Assembly (NCBI GenBank): GCA_012841995.1
Contig: DUTQ01000059.1
Location: 1 to 5,433, forward strand
Direction: 5' to 3'
Origin: Thermoanaerobacterales bacterium
Lineage (GTDB): Bacteria > Bacillota > Thermosediminibacteria > Thermosediminibacterales > Tepidanaerobacteraceae
DNA: 5,433 nucleotides
In this document: piece by piece, positions 1-5,433 of the stretch
How the letters are laid out: each line of letters starts with the position of its first letter
Position numbering within the stretch: position 1 is the stretch's first letter
Notes under the pieces: generated by a model
The model's database searches: none
What the model saw: the letters and a program-made list of their open reading frames with translations, nothing else
What the model was told of the DNA's origin: nothing
Position numbers and translations under genes: made by a program

Positions 1-70
1 CATATATATTTTTAATATATAAATCCGGACAAAGCTTTTCCCACATAATATATAACCTCAAATCTTTATT

Positions 71-91
71 TTACTATATATTATATAATAA
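71..91 (-). other. AT-only stem-loop just after sigK; weak 3'-end candidate
   Basis: On the minus strand, 91-83 pairs with 79-71 (nine pairs, one of them G-U, loop AAT), starting 5 bases after the sigK stop. There is no following T-run, so it does not meet the usual picture of an intrinsic terminator. The rest of 1-70 is AT-rich with no gene or clear signal. Confidence 0.25.
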
Positions 92-96
92 GCATT

Positions 97-816
97 TTAT
101 TTGCAACTGTCAGTGTAAAGTTCGTTGATTAGTTTTTTAATAGCTCTTTTCTCTATTCGCGATACATATGATCTTGAAATGCCCAAAATTTTGGCTATTT
201 CCCTTTGCGTTTTGGTAGCTCCATTTAAAAGACCGTAGCGAAGTTCAATAACTCTTCTTTCTCTAAATTTTAAAACTGTTTTAATTTTTTCGTGAAGTTT
301 TTTTTGTTGTAACTTTTTAGCAACTTCATCCGTGATTGCATCAGTATCTGTACCAAGAACATCTATAAGCGAGATTTCATTTCCTTCCTTATCAATTCCG
401 ATTGGGTCTTGCAATGATACCTCCATCTTAATTTTTTTAGTTGCTCTTAAATTCATGAGTATTTCATTTTCGATACAACGTGAAGCGTATGTAGCTAATC
501 TGTTCCCCTTTTTATCATCAAAGGTTGTAATTGCTTTTATAAGTCCTATTGTGCCTATAGAAATCAGATCATCAATATCTTCGCCTGTGTTAGTATATTT
601 TTTTGCAATATGAGCAACTAAACGCAAGTTCCTCTCAATAAGGATATTTCGAGCCTCCTCGCTACCATTTTTATACATATCGATATACTTTTTTTCTTCT
701 TGAGAACTCAAAGGTTGGGGAAAAGATTTACTACCTGTAATAAAGCCCAACCATGTGAGAAGTTCCGTAAAAAATAAAAGACCCAAAGTCATTATAGTAG
801 ACAGGGTATATTCCAT
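97..816 (-). CDS. sigK: RNA polymerase sigma-K factor precursor (pro-sigma-K), intact
   Basis: This gene encodes the last mother-cell sigma factor of sporulation, which directs coat and late spore genes. The 239-residue product has a hydrophobic N-terminal pro-sequence (about residues 1-25), then FPQPLSSQEEKKY (32-44), a hallmark of sigma-K. Region 2 (about 56-128) contains NLRLVAHI, GEDIDDLISIGTIGLIKAI and RLATYASRCIENEIL. A region-4 helix-turn-helix near the C terminus contains TQREIAKILGISRSYVSRIEKRA. Length matches the rearranged B. subtilis protein (about 241), and no skin-type element interrupts the gene. The reading frame could open at a GTG at 825, but that codon lies inside the Shine-Dalgarno sequence GGGAGGTGA. 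The ATG at 814-816, 8 bases after GGAGG, is the better start. By family knowledge the pro-sequence is removed by the membrane protease SpoIVFB, by alignment near residue 25. A large inverted repeat covers the first codons (see separate entries). Confidence 0.96.
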   Translation of the reverse strand: MEYTLSTIMTLGLLFFTELLTWLGFITGSKSFPQPLSSQEEKKYIDMYKNGSEEARNILIERNLRLVAHIAKKYTNTGEDIDDLISIGTIGLIKAITTFDDKKGNRLATYASRCIENEILMNLRATKKIKMEVSLQDPIGIDKEGNEISLIDVLGTDTDAITDEVAKKLQQKKLHEKIKTVLKFRERRVIELRYGLLNGATKTQREIAKILGISRSYVSRIEKRAIKKLINELYTDSCK

Positions 817-864
817 ATATGTCACCTCCCTGTGCGGTACCTATAATATATGACTTTGGGTCTT
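778..864. repeat. Perfect 15-bp inverted repeat flanking the sigK ribosome site and start
   Basis: The arms are 778-792 and 850-864, identical in inverted orientation over 15 of 15 bases with 57 bases between them. Similarity continues inward with small bulges. One arm lies in the spacer of the candidate sigK promoter and the other in codons 9-13 of sigK. I see no other copy of this sequence in the window and no adjoining recombinase gene, so an RNA-level role seems likelier than DNA inversion. Confidence 0.9.
822..830 (-). promoter_or_regulatory. Shine-Dalgarno of sigK, deciding the start
   Basis: On the minus strand GGGAGGTGA precedes the ATG at 814-816 with 8 bases between GGAGG and ATG. 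The longer GTG-initiated frame would begin within this motif, so the ATG is preferred. Its first GGG (828-830) can pair with CCC at 804-806, so the site is partly occluded in the predicted hairpin. Confidence 0.85.
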
Positions 865-872
865 AAAAAGTG
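844..872 (-). promoter_or_regulatory. Candidate sigma-K/sigma-E type promoter of sigK
   Basis: The minus strand carries CATATATTA at 852-844, which fits the sigma-K -10 consensus CATAnnnTA exactly and the sigma-E -10 (CATACAnT) with one mismatch. A -35-like CACT (872-869) lies 16 bases upstream, close to the sigma-K mACm element. No good sigma-E -35 is visible. The implied RNA start is around 836-838, giving a leader of about 20 bases that still includes the ribosome site. In B. subtilis sigK is transcribed by sigma-E with SpoIIID and then by sigma-K itself, so such a promoter is expected here. The region is AT-rich, so a chance match is possible. Confidence 0.5.
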
Positions 873-881
873 CATGTTTAT
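872..881 (-). promoter_or_regulatory. Possible SpoIIID binding site upstream of sigK
   Basis: The minus-strand sequence ATAAACATGC matches 9 of 10 positions of the SpoIIID consensus WWRRACARNY (the mismatch is T at the third R). It touches the -35 region of the candidate sigK promoter. SpoIIID activates sigK in B. subtilis, which makes the site plausible, but the consensus is short and degenerate. Confidence 0.25.
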
Positions 882-893
882 TGTGAATTTAAT

Positions 894-2474
894 TTAATTA
901 GCTTTTTTTGATATTATTTCATCAGCTATTTCTTTAAATGCCGGAGCAGCTTTTGACGAAGCGGAGCCACCTTTCTCTATAAAAACCGTTATAATATATC
1001 TAGGATTATCAATTGGATAAAAACCTGTAAACCATGCATGATATAAATCCTTTCCAACTTCTGCAGTACCAGTTTTTCCTGCACTCACCATGTTTGCATT
1101 TGCAGGCATTGCATTTTTACCTGTGCCATAACTCGTAACAGCCGCAAGAGCCTTTTTAACATCTTGAGCTGTCATGGTAGATATAACCTTTATGGGTTTA
1201 GTTTCTAAACATTTATATACGATATTCTCCTTAAAATCTGTTACTTCTTTAATGAGATATGGTTTTTTTAAAACCCCATTGTTTACAATAGGCAATAAAA
1301 TTTGTGATGCTTGGAGTGGGGTTATAGTCATTTTCCCCTGCCCGAGGGATAAATTTCCTATATCTTGATAATAAACATCTTGTTTTAGTGGGATAAACCC
1401 TTTTTTCTCTTCGGGTAAACCTATATTTACTTTCTTGCCAAGTCCAAATCGATTTGCGTATTCGATAATTTTTTCTTCACCCAATCTTATACCTAACTGT
1501 ATAAAAACAGAGTTACATGAGTATGCCATTGCATCTCTAATAGATAATACTCCATGACCTCCATCTTTAAAGCTAGAGCATTTAAAGACATTTTCACCAA
1601 CTTTTGTGTATCCAGGGCAGAAAAATTTTTCATCTAAATCACATATATTTTCTTCCAATGCAGCAGCTAACATAACAATTTTAAAAATAGAACCAGGAGT
1701 GTAACCCTCCACAGACCTATTAATTAGAGGTGAGTCATCTCTTTCTAGATATTCATTTAATCTATATTGTTTATAATTTGGTCTACTTGCTATAGCAAGT
1801 ATTTCACTAGAATTTGCATCTAATACGAGAACTGCGCCCTTATCTATCCTTTTATCCATAACACTTTCTACTATAGACTGTATTCTTTTATCAATAGTAA
1901 GTTTAACTCCCCAAGAAGGTATTTGTTCAACATCATTTGAAAGCCCAACTATCGGTTGTCTTAAACCGTCTTTTACCAAATCAATTTTTTTTCCTTGACT
2001 TAAAATGTGATCAAATGTTTTTTCTATTCCTGTTTGCCCTAAATATCCTATTGTATGTGTAGCTAATGCTTTATCCCCATATCTTATAGCTTTATCATAT
2101 ACAAAAACCCCTGGGGTATTTAACTTTTTTTTGGTTATTACACTTATACAATCTTCTGGTATTTTTATATCTTGAGGTTTCCCATTATCCTCAAAATCAA
2201 AATCCATCCTTGTTATAAAATCCTTCTCATCTTTAGAAAGCATACCCGGTGATATTACAACGTGTTTTTCATAAAAAGTATCTGAAAGAAGTTCGCCGTT
2301 CCTATCGAAAACTCCCCCTCTTGCCGAGTTGGAAGAGCCAATTCTTTGCTCTTCTGCTTTTTTTGCAAAGTAATTTCCTTTAATAACTTGAATATAAGCT
2401 AGTCTACCCAGCAAAAAAAGGCATAAGATTGCTGACATTAGCCATAAATAATATATTCTGGATCTTTTTCTCAT
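894..2474 (-). CDS. Class B penicillin-binding protein (transpeptidase), PbpI/SpoVD-like
   Basis: This is a membrane-anchored D,D-transpeptidase that cross-links peptidoglycan outside the membrane. It has one N-terminal membrane anchor (about residues 9-30) after a basic start, then the class B motif ARGGVFDRNG (51-60), and an N-terminal domain with HTIGYLG and GIEKTF (140-154). The transpeptidase domain follows with all active-site motifs: SIFK (262-265, nucleophile S262), SCN (319-321) and KTG (467-469), plus SLGQG (376-380). At 526 residues it has no PASTA repeats, unlike typical SpoVD or PBP2x, and it is a little shorter than B. subtilis PbpI (584). The ATG follows AGGTGA by 6 bases. It is the last gene of the queT operon and lies directly upstream of sigK, which suggests a sporulation role. 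Vegetative PbpA/FtsI-like function cannot be excluded. Confidence 0.92.
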   Translation of the reverse strand: MRKRSRIYYLWLMSAILCLFLLGRLAYIQVIKGNYFAKKAEEQRIGSSNSARGGVFDRNGELLSDTFYEKHVVISPGMLSKDEKDFITRMDFDFEDNGKPQDIKIPEDCISVITKKKLNTPGVFVYDKAIRYGDKALATHTIGYLGQTGIEKTFDHILSQGKKIDLVKDGLRQPIVGLSNDVEQIPSWGVKLTIDKRIQSIVESVMDKRIDKGAVLVLDANSSEILAIASRPNYKQYRLNEYLERDDSPLINRSVEGYTPGSIFKIVMLAAALEENICDLDEKFFCPGYTKVGENVFKCSSFKDGGHGVLSIRDAMAYSCNSVFIQLGIRLGEEKIIEYANRFGLGKKVNIGLPEEKKGFIPLKQDVYYQDIGNLSLGQGKMTITPLQASQILLPIVNNGVLKKPYLIKEVTDFKENIVYKCLETKPIKVISTMTAQDVKKALAAVTSYGTGKNAMPANANMVSAGKTGTAEVGKDLYHAWFTGFYPIDNPRYIITVFIEKGGSASSKAAPAFKEIADEIISKKAN

Positions 2475-2490
2475 TCTAGATCACCTAGAA
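2474..2490 (-). promoter_or_regulatory. Small hairpin over the ribosome site of the PBP gene
   Basis: On the minus strand TTCTAG and CTAGAA form a 6-bp stem with loop GTGAT. The Shine-Dalgarno sequence AGGTGA (2486-2481) is half in the stem and half in the loop, and the stem reaches the A of the start ATG. It could damp translation, but a stem of this size can occur by chance. Confidence 0.35.
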
Positions 2491-2505
2491 ATATAGTTCC
2501 CTTTT

Positions 2506-3744
2506 TTATCGCATTATATCCTCTTTAGCTCTTCTAATAATCGTATATGGGTTAACCTCTTCATCCAATTCAATTTTAAATATTTGATTTGGGTGTGGTG
2601 CCTGAAATATCTCGTTACCTTCATCATCCCACATTTTTGATATCTTTATCGAAAAATTATCTTTTTCGGGGCATAAAAGCTCTACAACATCATTGATTTT
2701 CACTGGATTTCTCTGTTCGACAGTAGCTATTTTTGTTTTTTTATCATAATGTCTAATAATGCCGACAAAGTCATAATCTCTAATGTACGTACTGTGATCA
2801 TATATTTGGCCATTTTGTTTAGGCTTATCAAAATAAAAACCATGAGTAAATTCTCTATGAGAAGTTTTTAAAAGTTCAGCCATCCATTCCGAACGAAAAT
2901 GAAACTTGTCGGGATTTTCATAAAAATTATCTATGACGTTTCTATAAGATTTTGTGACCTGTGCCACATAATGCACACTTTTCATACGACCTTCGACCTT
3001 ATAGCTTGTTAAGTTTAGCTCTGCTAATTCAGGAATTTTATCCAACATACATAAGTCCTTAGAATTGAAAAAATAAGTACCTCTATCATCTTCAAAAACC
3101 GGAAAAAACTTTCCAGGTCTTTTCTCTTCCATCAAGTAGTACTTATAACGACACGGATGCGCACACATTCCCCTATTTGACTCTCTATAAGTCATATAAT
3201 TGCTTATAAGACATCTTCCAGAATATGATATACACATGGCACCATGTATAAAAACTTCTAATTCTAAAGATTTTGGAGTTTTTCTCCTAATCTCCTTAAT
3301 TTCTTCTAAACTTAATTCTCTTGCCAATACAATTCTCTTTACACCTAAATTATGCCAGAAATTACAGCTTTTCCAATTAACAGTATTTGCTTGTGTACTT
3401 AAGTGTACTTTTAAATTTGGAGCTGCACTTTTTACTATTTCAAGCACACCTGGATCTGATATAATAACGGCATCTGCTCCGATATTGGCAATGTACGTAA
3501 TATATTCAAAAATATGTTCTAAATCTTTGTTATGAGGTATTATGTTTAAAGTAATATAAGCTTTTTTGCCATAGATATGAGCAAAATCAACTGCTTCTTT
3601 CATTTCTTCATAACTAAAATTATCTGCGCCGGCTCTCAAACTGAAATTCTTTCCACCCAAATAAACGGCATCAGCCCCATATTTTATAGCAAACTCTAAT
3701 TTTTCCATATTTCCCGCCGGTATCAATAGTTCAGGCTTAGTCAT
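2506..3744 (-). CDS. trhP2: U32 peptidase-family protein, YrrO/TrhP2-type tRNA uridine hydroxylation enzyme
   Basis: Despite the family name, these proteins are not shown to be general proteases. Relatives (B. subtilis YrrO/TrhP2, E. coli TrhP/YegQ) are needed for prephenate-dependent formation of 5-hydroxyuridine at tRNA position 34, in the cytoplasm. The sequence opens with the typical KPELLIPAGN and GADAVYLGG. It carries a full U32 signature at residues 163-181 (E-x-F-x2-G-A-M-C-x4-G-x-C-x-I-S). Cysteines at 171, 178, 194, 198 and 232 include the likely iron-sulfur ligands. The C-terminal part (about 330-412) resembles the beta-rich U32 C-terminal domain. At 412 residues it is close to YrrO (about 422), not the shorter YrrN. 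The ATG follows GGGAGG by 7 bases. It sits just after mltG, as yrrO does nearby in B. subtilis. The exact substrate is inferred. Confidence 0.9.
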   Translation of the reverse strand: MTKPELLIPAGNMEKLEFAIKYGADAVYLGGKNFSLRAGADNFSYEEMKEAVDFAHIYGKKAYITLNIIPHNKDLEHIFEYITYIANIGADAVIISDPGVLEIVKSAAPNLKVHLSTQANTVNWKSCNFWHNLGVKRIVLARELSLEEIKEIRRKTPKSLELEVFIHGAMCISYSGRCLISNYMTYRESNRGMCAHPCRYKYYLMEEKRPGKFFPVFEDDRGTYFFNSKDLCMLDKIPELAELNLTSYKVEGRMKSVHYVAQVTKSYRNVIDNFYENPDKFHFRSEWMAELLKTSHREFTHGFYFDKPKQNGQIYDHSTYIRDYDFVGIIRHYDKKTKIATVEQRNPVKINDVVELLCPEKDNFSIKISKMWDDEGNEIFQAPHPNQIFKIELDEEVNPYTIIRRAKEDIMR

Positions 3745-3751
3745 CTACTTG

Positions 3752-3757
3752 CCTCCC
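3752..3757 (-). promoter_or_regulatory. Shine-Dalgarno of the U32 gene
   Basis: GGGAGG on the minus strand, 7 bases before the ATG at 3742-3744, fixes the start. It lies in the 27-base gap after the mltG stop, supporting co-transcription with separate translation initiation. Confidence 0.8.
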
Positions 3758-3771
3758 AGTAAAGATATGTT

Positions 3772-4857
3772 TTATTTTCTCTCTGTTTTTTTAATAAGCT
3801 CTTTATTTCTTAAATGTTCTTCATAAGTCACACTAAACAGGTGAGCACCATGTTTTTGCGCCACAAAGTACATATATTCTACATTGGCAGGGTTCTTCGC
3901 TGCTCTAATAGAGGATAGACCAGGCATACATATAGGTCCAGGTGGAAGGCCTGGATGTTTATAGGTGTTGTAAGGTGAGTCCACTTCCAAATCTTTGATA
4001 TATAAAACATCCTTATGCTCTTTAAGTGCGTATTCTACAGTTGCACATGACTGAAGGAGCATTCCTTTCTTAAGACGATTATAAAAAACTCCTGATATGA
4101 TTGGTCTCTCTTCTTCTAATTTGGCTTCTGCTTCAATAATTGACGCAAGAGTGACTATCTCATATGTGTTTAAATCCATTGGGTTATTATCTTCTACATC
4201 CTCAAAATAAATACTTTGAAACCTTTTCAGCATAATACTAATGTATGATTCTGCCAGTTTCCCTCGCTGAAAAAAATATGTATCAGGAAACAAAAAGCCT
4301 TCTAAATCGGCTTCGCAAGGTATGTTATTTAAAAATTTAAATTCATGTTTAAAATTTTCTACTTTAGCCTTTGTTAAAAATTCTTGTTTTTTTACAAGGC
4401 CAGATTCTTCAAAAATCTCCGCAGTTTTTTCTAATGTACTGCCTTCTGGTATGGTTATTTTAACTTCATCCTTTAAAATATCACCAGAAGTTATCATGTT
4501 TAAAATAGTTTTTAAAGACATGGAAGGACTTATTAAGTAATTTCCTGCCTTTATTTTAACATCCATCCCTTTGATTTTTGCATAAAGATTAAAGGCTAAT
4601 GGACTTTTTATCAAATCTTGTTCATAGAGTTTTTTTGCTATTTGTTTTGTAGAACTTCCGCTCACTATTTCGAAATTTACTGTGGCTAAGCTTGCTGTAT
4701 TTTTCGGTTGAAACATCATCATAAACCATATCAATATAAGGATTATAACAATAATTGTATTTAGTATTGCTATAAATAATTTTTTATGTTTTTTAAAAAA
4801 AACGAAAGTCGGAGTATCAATAAATTTCTGCCACATCTGTTTAATTTTCAAAATCAA
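3772..4857 (-). CDS. mltG: Endolytic peptidoglycan transglycosylase MltG (YceG-like)
   Basis: MltG cuts nascent glycan strands at the outer face of the membrane, releasing 1,6-anhydro-MurNAc ends and limiting strand length. The product has a short basic cytoplasmic tail, one membrane segment (about residues 26-49), a LysM-like subdomain (about 60-130), and the YceG catalytic domain. Recognisable motifs are EGFLFPDTYF (186-195), LASIIEAEA (237-245) whose E242 corresponds to the catalytic Glu, FYNRLKKGMLLQS (258-270), and YNTYKHPGLPPGPI (296-309). The 361 residues match B. subtilis YrrL (about 360). The start is TTG at 4857: an in-frame stop lies just upstream, and GAGGAG (4868-4863) ends 5 bases before it. 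A second TTG at 4851 (spacing 11) and an ATG at 4836 are alternatives; the start is uncertain by these few codons. It lies 54 bases after queT and 27 before the U32 gene. Confidence 0.95.
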   Translation of the reverse strand: MILKIKQMWQKFIDTPTFVFFKKHKKLFIAILNTIIVIILILIWFMMMFQPKNTASLATVNFEIVSGSSTKQIAKKLYEQDLIKSPLAFNLYAKIKGMDVKIKAGNYLISPSMSLKTILNMITSGDILKDEVKITIPEGSTLEKTAEIFEESGLVKKQEFLTKAKVENFKHEFKFLNNIPCEADLEGFLFPDTYFFQRGKLAESYISIMLKRFQSIYFEDVEDNNPMDLNTYEIVTLASIIEAEAKLEEERPIISGVFYNRLKKGMLLQSCATVEYALKEHKDVLYIKDLEVDSPYNTYKHPGLPPGPICMPGLSSIRAAKNPANVEYMYFVAQKHGAHLFSVTYEEHLRNKELIKKTERK

Positions 4858-4862
4858 ATCAG

Positions 4863-4868
4863 CTCCTC
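4863..4868 (-). promoter_or_regulatory. Shine-Dalgarno of mltG with TTG starts
   Basis: GAGGAG on the minus strand lies 5 bases from the TTG at 4857 and 11 from the TTG at 4851. Both spacings are off the usual 6-9, so the sequence does not settle which TTG is used. The nearest in-frame ATG (4836) is too far from this site. Confidence 0.6.
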
Positions 4869-4911
4869 AATAGTCTTTTAAAGCAACTATATAAACATTT
4901 GTACAGGTTTT

Positions 4912-5382
4912 TCATTTTTTTAGAATTTTGCCTAAGGCTGATCTTTTTATAGCAAAGTACAAGGGAATTCCTATACCTGCGACAGAAATGATTTGTCCAA
5001 TTCCTATATATAAAGCTGTTATTAAATATGGTAAATCATATATAATACTTAAATAGTATGAAACTCCAAAGGCATTTAATAATATTGGAGGAATACAACC
5101 CAAATAAGGATTTCTCGTCTTGCTTGTCATATACGCAGCTATAAGAGTAATAGCACTACCTCCATAAATATCCCATGGGCCCTGTCCCCCTAATAAGTTT
5201 GCAACAAGACACCCGATATAGAGCCCAGGTACAGCTGATCCTTCAAGTATAGGTAATAATGTTAGAGCTTCTGATACTCTTATCTGAAGTGGGCCATAGC
5301 TTATTGGTTTTAAAAAATATGTTACAGTAGCATATAATGCAGCAATAGCCGCGGCTCTCACTAAATACTGTGATTTGTCCAA
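4912..5382 (-). CDS. queT: QueT-family ECF transporter S component (queuosine-precursor type)
   Basis: This small integral membrane protein is the substrate-binding S component of an energy-coupling factor transporter, predicted for the family to take up queuosine precursors. It needs the shared EcfA/EcfA'/EcfT module, which is not in this window. The 156-residue product is almost all hydrophobic helices, with family landmarks GPLQIRVSEALTLLP (30-44), GLYIGCLVANLLGG (53-66) and WDIYGGSAITLIAAY (70-84). Length is normal for the family. The start is TTG at 5380-5382: an in-frame TAA lies immediately upstream, and a weak AAAGGGG (5398-5392) lies 9 bases before it. The next possible start (GTG, codon 8) has no ribosome site. 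It is the first gene seen of the operon. Substrate is a family-level inference; members are known mainly from genomic association with queuosine genes, none of which is here. Confidence 0.88.
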   Translation of the reverse strand: MDKSQYLVRAAAIAALYATVTYFLKPISYGPLQIRVSEALTLLPILEGSAVPGLYIGCLVANLLGGQGPWDIYGGSAITLIAAYMTSKTRNPYLGCIPPILLNAFGVSYYLSIIYDLPYLITALYIGIGQIISVAGIGIPLYFAIKRSALGKILKK

Positions 5383-5433
5383 TTAAAGTAACCCCTTTCA
5401 ACAAAAGTTTATAATATCAACTTGCATAAATTA

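Larger units (their letters stand above)
769..864 (-). terminator. Hairpin plus T-tract overlapping the sigK start; candidate terminator of the upstream operon
   Basis: Read on the minus strand, AAGACCCAAAGTCAT (864-850) is the perfect reverse complement of ATGACTTTGGGTCTT (792-778). The 57-base interior can pair further: 845-841 with 797-793, 839-838 with 799-798, ACAGGG (833-828) with CCCTGT (806-801), and 820-817 with 811-808. That totals about 32 base pairs, with the sigK ATG in the terminal loop. The 3' arm ends in GGGTCTT and continues into TT, A and six T (777-769). This is the form of an intrinsic terminator, and it starts 29 bases after the PBP stop. The T-tract is coding: it makes Leu-Leu-Phe-Phe of the sigK pro-sequence. 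The long interior is unusual for a terminator, so function is inferred. Confidence 0.6.

Noticed and set aside
44..52. CATAATATA on the plus strand, matching a sigma-K -10
   Set aside because: No -35 at proper spacing, and it would direct transcription antisense to sigK; the surrounding sequence is almost all A and T.
332..613. Plus-strand open frame of 93 codons opposite sigK
   Set aside because: It is a shadow of the sigK frame with no ribosome site and no recognisable protein; the same holds for the plus-strand frames at 1174-1368, 3200-3535 and 4322-4540.
817..825. GTG start for sigK at 825
   Set aside because: The codon is part of the Shine-Dalgarno sequence GGGAGGTGA, so the ribosome site would have to lie upstream where none is seen; the ATG at 816 has ideal spacing.
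2513..2518. Perfect TATAAT on the minus strand just before the end of the U32 gene, as a promoter for the PBP
   Set aside because: It lies within codons GAT-ATA-ATG and has no acceptable -35 at 16-18 bases upstream; chance is likely in AT-rich coding sequence.
4858..4911. Terminator or internal promoter between queT and mltG
   Set aside because: Only a four-base AAAC/GTTT repeat and a weak ATGAAA-17-TATATA pair are visible, neither above chance for this composition.
5383..5433. Possible preQ1 riboswitch or sigma-A promoter upstream of queT
   Set aside because: The visible leader of 51 bases has no preQ1-I type stem with the A-rich tail. TATTAT at 5416-5411 could be a -10, but its -35 would fall outside the window, so nothing can be claimed.

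Overview
The window is AT-rich and carries five genes, all on the minus strand and closely packed. Reading in the direction of transcription (high to low coordinates) the order is queT (QueT-family ECF transporter S component), mltG (lytic endotransglycosylase), a U32 peptidase-family tRNA hydroxylation protein of the YrrO/TrhP2 type, a class B penicillin-binding protein, and sigK (late mother-cell sporulation sigma factor). An intact sigK with a membrane pro-sequence, the low GC and the strong GGAGG-type ribosome sites point to an endospore-forming low-GC Firmicute, most likely a member of Clostridia. I cannot name the genus.

Layout: 5383-5433 is the short visible leader of queT; 4912-5382 queT; 3772-4857 mltG; 2506-3744 the U32 gene; 894-2474 the PBP; 817-893 the sigK promoter and leader; 97-816 sigK; 1-96 an AT-rich tail with a weak stem-loop and no gene. 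Gaps within the first four genes are 54, 27 and 31 bases with no convincing terminator, so they look like one operon. The order resembles the Bacillus subtilis mltG(yrrL)-yrrM-yrrN-yrrO ... pbpI(yrrR) region, but yrrM and yrrN equivalents are absent here and sigK follows the PBP.

The genes cover precursor uptake for modified nucleosides (QueT), wobble-uridine modification (U32), glycan-strand cutting and transpeptidation in the cell wall (MltG, PBP), and control of late sporulation (SigK). The PBP lying next to sigK suggests, but does not prove, a role in spore peptidoglycan.

The most striking signal is a perfect 15-bp inverted repeat (778-792 and 850-864) that encloses the sigK ribosome site and start codon. 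With inner pairings it makes a hairpin of about 32 base pairs, and its 3' arm is followed on the coding strand by a run of ten T broken by one A. It reads as an intrinsic terminator for the upstream operon, placed inside the first codons of sigK. A candidate sigma-K/sigma-E promoter lies within the upstream arm. A transcript from that promoter would lack the 5' arm and so escape termination. This would shut off sigK in read-through RNA while allowing expression from the mother-cell promoter. It is a prediction from sequence alone.
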